From Auxenochlorella pyrenoidosa (lineage: Eukaryota > Chlorophyta > Trebouxiophyceae > Chlorellales > Chlorellaceae): a stretch of DNA of 32,364 nucleotides. Below, piece by piece: positions 30,769 through 32,364 of this stretch (position 1 is its first letter; every line of letters starts with the position of its first letter). Position numbers and translations under genes: made by a program. Location of the stretch: contig KQ481950.1 in assembly GCA_001430745.1 (NCBI GenBank), positions 729,514 to 761,877 on the forward strand, read 5' to 3'. The notes under the pieces were generated by a model. The model worked only from the letters and a program-made list of their open reading frames with translations, had not been told where the DNA came from and searched no databases.

Positions 30769-32347
30769 ATGACCGCACTTGCGGAGGCAGAGGGGTCTGC
30801 AGGCGGCGCACAGAACTCCGCCAGCTCCAATGGGGAGGGCGGCAGCGCGGCGTTCTCGCCACAGGGCCTCAAGGTGGGTAGTGCTGCCGGCACCAGCACC
30901 TGGTTCGTGTCTCGCCGGGTCCAAGCAGCTAAAATACAAAATGTAGCTTGTTCATGGCAGGCAGCGGGCTGCTGGGGCCTTGGCCGCATGCTGCAGCGAG
31001 AGCCCTCCCACAACGCCGCGACTCGCCGCTCTCTTGGCCGCCATGTCCAAACGGCATCGTCTGGAGAGCGGAAGCACTGCGTGCGAAGCCGGAAGCGCCG
31101 CGGGAACGTCTGTTTAAAGCCGGCGAGCGGCGGCGCAAGCCCTGCCGCCCCTTTTGAGGCACGCCCCGGGGAGCCCAGCCCTTGCCTGCTTTTCACGCCT
31201 CTCCTGTCACAAGTGCAGGTGCTTGTGGTGGATGATGACCCCATGTGCCTGAAGGTGGTGTCGGCCATGCTGCAGCGCTGCAACTATGAAGGTACGTGCG
31301 GCGGCAGTGCTGGCGCAGGTGGCGGGCGCCAGCCCGCCGCGCTGCTGGGGATGCGCACCATCCTGGGCAGCCATTGGGCAGCACCTGCCTGCCAGTGGCA
31401 AGCGTTGCTGCATTGATCGGCCGTGGAGGCCTTTGCTGCTGGCCCTGTGACCTCCTGCCACCCGCGCCCGCCCGCAGTCGACACGCGCACCAGCGGACAG
31501 GAGGCGCTGCAGCTGCTGCGCGAGCGGCAGGAGCAGCACAACCAGTTTGACCTGGTGCTGTCGGATGTCTACATGCCTGGTGGGTGCCCCCCCCGCTGCA
31601 TGGCCCGGCGCGGGTCTAGGCAGCCCGCGGGCGGGCGAAGCTGGCCGCTTGCGGCTCCGCCGTGTCTTGCAGCAGCTGCTGCCCCTGCTGCCGCTGCACC
31701 TGCGCCCACTCCTACAACCTCAAACCGCGGCAGGTAGAGCGCATTTCTGCGGAGATGCTGTTCACCCATCTGCCGCGCTGTCTCTTTCGGCTTTGCTGGG
31801 CGCGCGCGCGTGCACCTCACCGGCTGGTGTCGCACTTGCCTGCCGCTGCTTGGTGCAGACATGGACGGGTTCAAGCTCCTGGAGCACATTGGCCTGGAGC
31901 TGGACCTTCCTGTCATCAGTGAGTGGGCTGCCCTGGGGCGCTGCTGGGTTTGCCAGCGGCTCGGAGCAGCATGGCGGTCAGACGCCGTACACGCGGGCCG
32001 CTGCCAGCTGCCTGCCGCGCACAGCCGCCCGCGCCGGAAGGAGAGGCCGCGGCCGTCGCGGGCGCCGCGTTGCTGCCACGCTGCCCTTCTCCCTCCCGCC
32101 CTGCCCCGCCCTTCCCCACCGCCGCTTCTCACCGCTGCGGCCTGCCGCCTGCCCGCTGCCTGCAGTGATGTCGTCCAACGGCGACACAAACGTGGTGCTG
32201 CGCGGCGTCACCCACGGCGCGGTCGACTTTTTGATCAAGCCCGTGCGCGTGGAGGAGCTGCGCAACGTGTGGCAGCACGTCGTGCGCCGCCGCTCGCTGC
32301 ACATGCACCGCGCCTCGGATGAGCACTCGGGGCTGGAGCTGGACCAG
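30769..32347 (+). CDS. Type-B response regulator, receiver domain (partial)
   Basis: Five exons join in phase: 30769-30873, 31219-31291, 31478-31579, 31859-31918, 32166-32347. The 3' part lies beyond the right edge. A 35-residue Ala/Gly/Ser-rich leader precedes a complete receiver domain. It has VLVVDDDPMCLKVV (acidic pocket Asp40-42), phosphoacceptor Asp89 in LVLSDVYMPDMDGFKLLEHI, LDLPVIMMSSNGDT, and conserved Lys138 in DFLIKPVRVEELRNVWQHVV. The DMDGFKLLEH block and the KPVR-EEL-N-WQHVVR ending are the type-B ARR pattern of plants, where a GARP (Myb-like) DNA-binding domain follows. That domain is not in the window, so the class rests on the receiver alone. In plants such proteins are nuclear transcription factors phosphorylated by histidine phosphotransfer proteins. 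The exon ends at 32347 with CAG|GTGGGG. Pseudo-response regulators are less likely because the phosphoacceptor Asp and the Lys are intact. Confidence 0.9.
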
Positions 32348-32364
32348 GTGGGGCGAGGCGCCGG

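Overview
This window is nuclear DNA from a green alga, most likely a trebouxiophyte of the Chlorella type. The base composition is GC-rich. Genes are broken into short exons by many small introns with clear GT-AG or GC-AG borders. TGTAA, the chlorophyte poly(A) signal, lies 100-430 bases past every complete gene's stop codon. The proteins are plant or algal in kind: callose-synthase-like glucan synthase, plastid fibrillin, type-B response regulator and a proline-rich secreted protein. Nothing in it is bacterial, so no operons, Shine-Dalgarno sites or CRISPR arrays are expected, and none were seen. All gene models were spliced by hand from frame, splice-site and phase agreement.

Layout. 215-7166 (minus): N-terminal half of a 1,3-beta-glucan (callose) synthase; its catalytic part lies beyond the left edge. 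7167-7720: divergent promoter region. 7721-11347 (plus): complete plastid fibrillin (PAP) gene, 8 exons, 464 residues, with a long alanine-rich helical insert. 12110-18105 (plus): GTPBP1/GTPBP2-family translational GTPase, 14 exons, 1019 residues; a 408-base run of N falls inside one intron. 19126-27247 (plus): 28-exon gene for a 1288-residue secreted mosaic protein. Its order is signal peptide, two fibronectin-III-like modules, polyproline, papain-family protease with prodomain, second proline linker, Cys-rich module, seven-repeat beta-propeller and PA14 domain. 27794-30192 (plus): unrecognised, probably plastid-targeted, Gln/Ala/Pro-rich protein of 689 residues with one membrane segment. 30769-32347 (plus, cut by the right edge): receiver domain of a type-B response regulator.

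These are separate nuclear genes, not a pathway cluster. A loose theme is the cell surface (glucan synthase and the secreted protease mosaic) plus the plastid (fibrillin and the Gln-rich protein). The most novel item is the secreted FnIII/papain/propeller/PA14 protein. The most unusual genome-wide signal is the high share of GC-AG introns, about 7 of roughly 72 that I could delimit, with at least one in five of the six genes.
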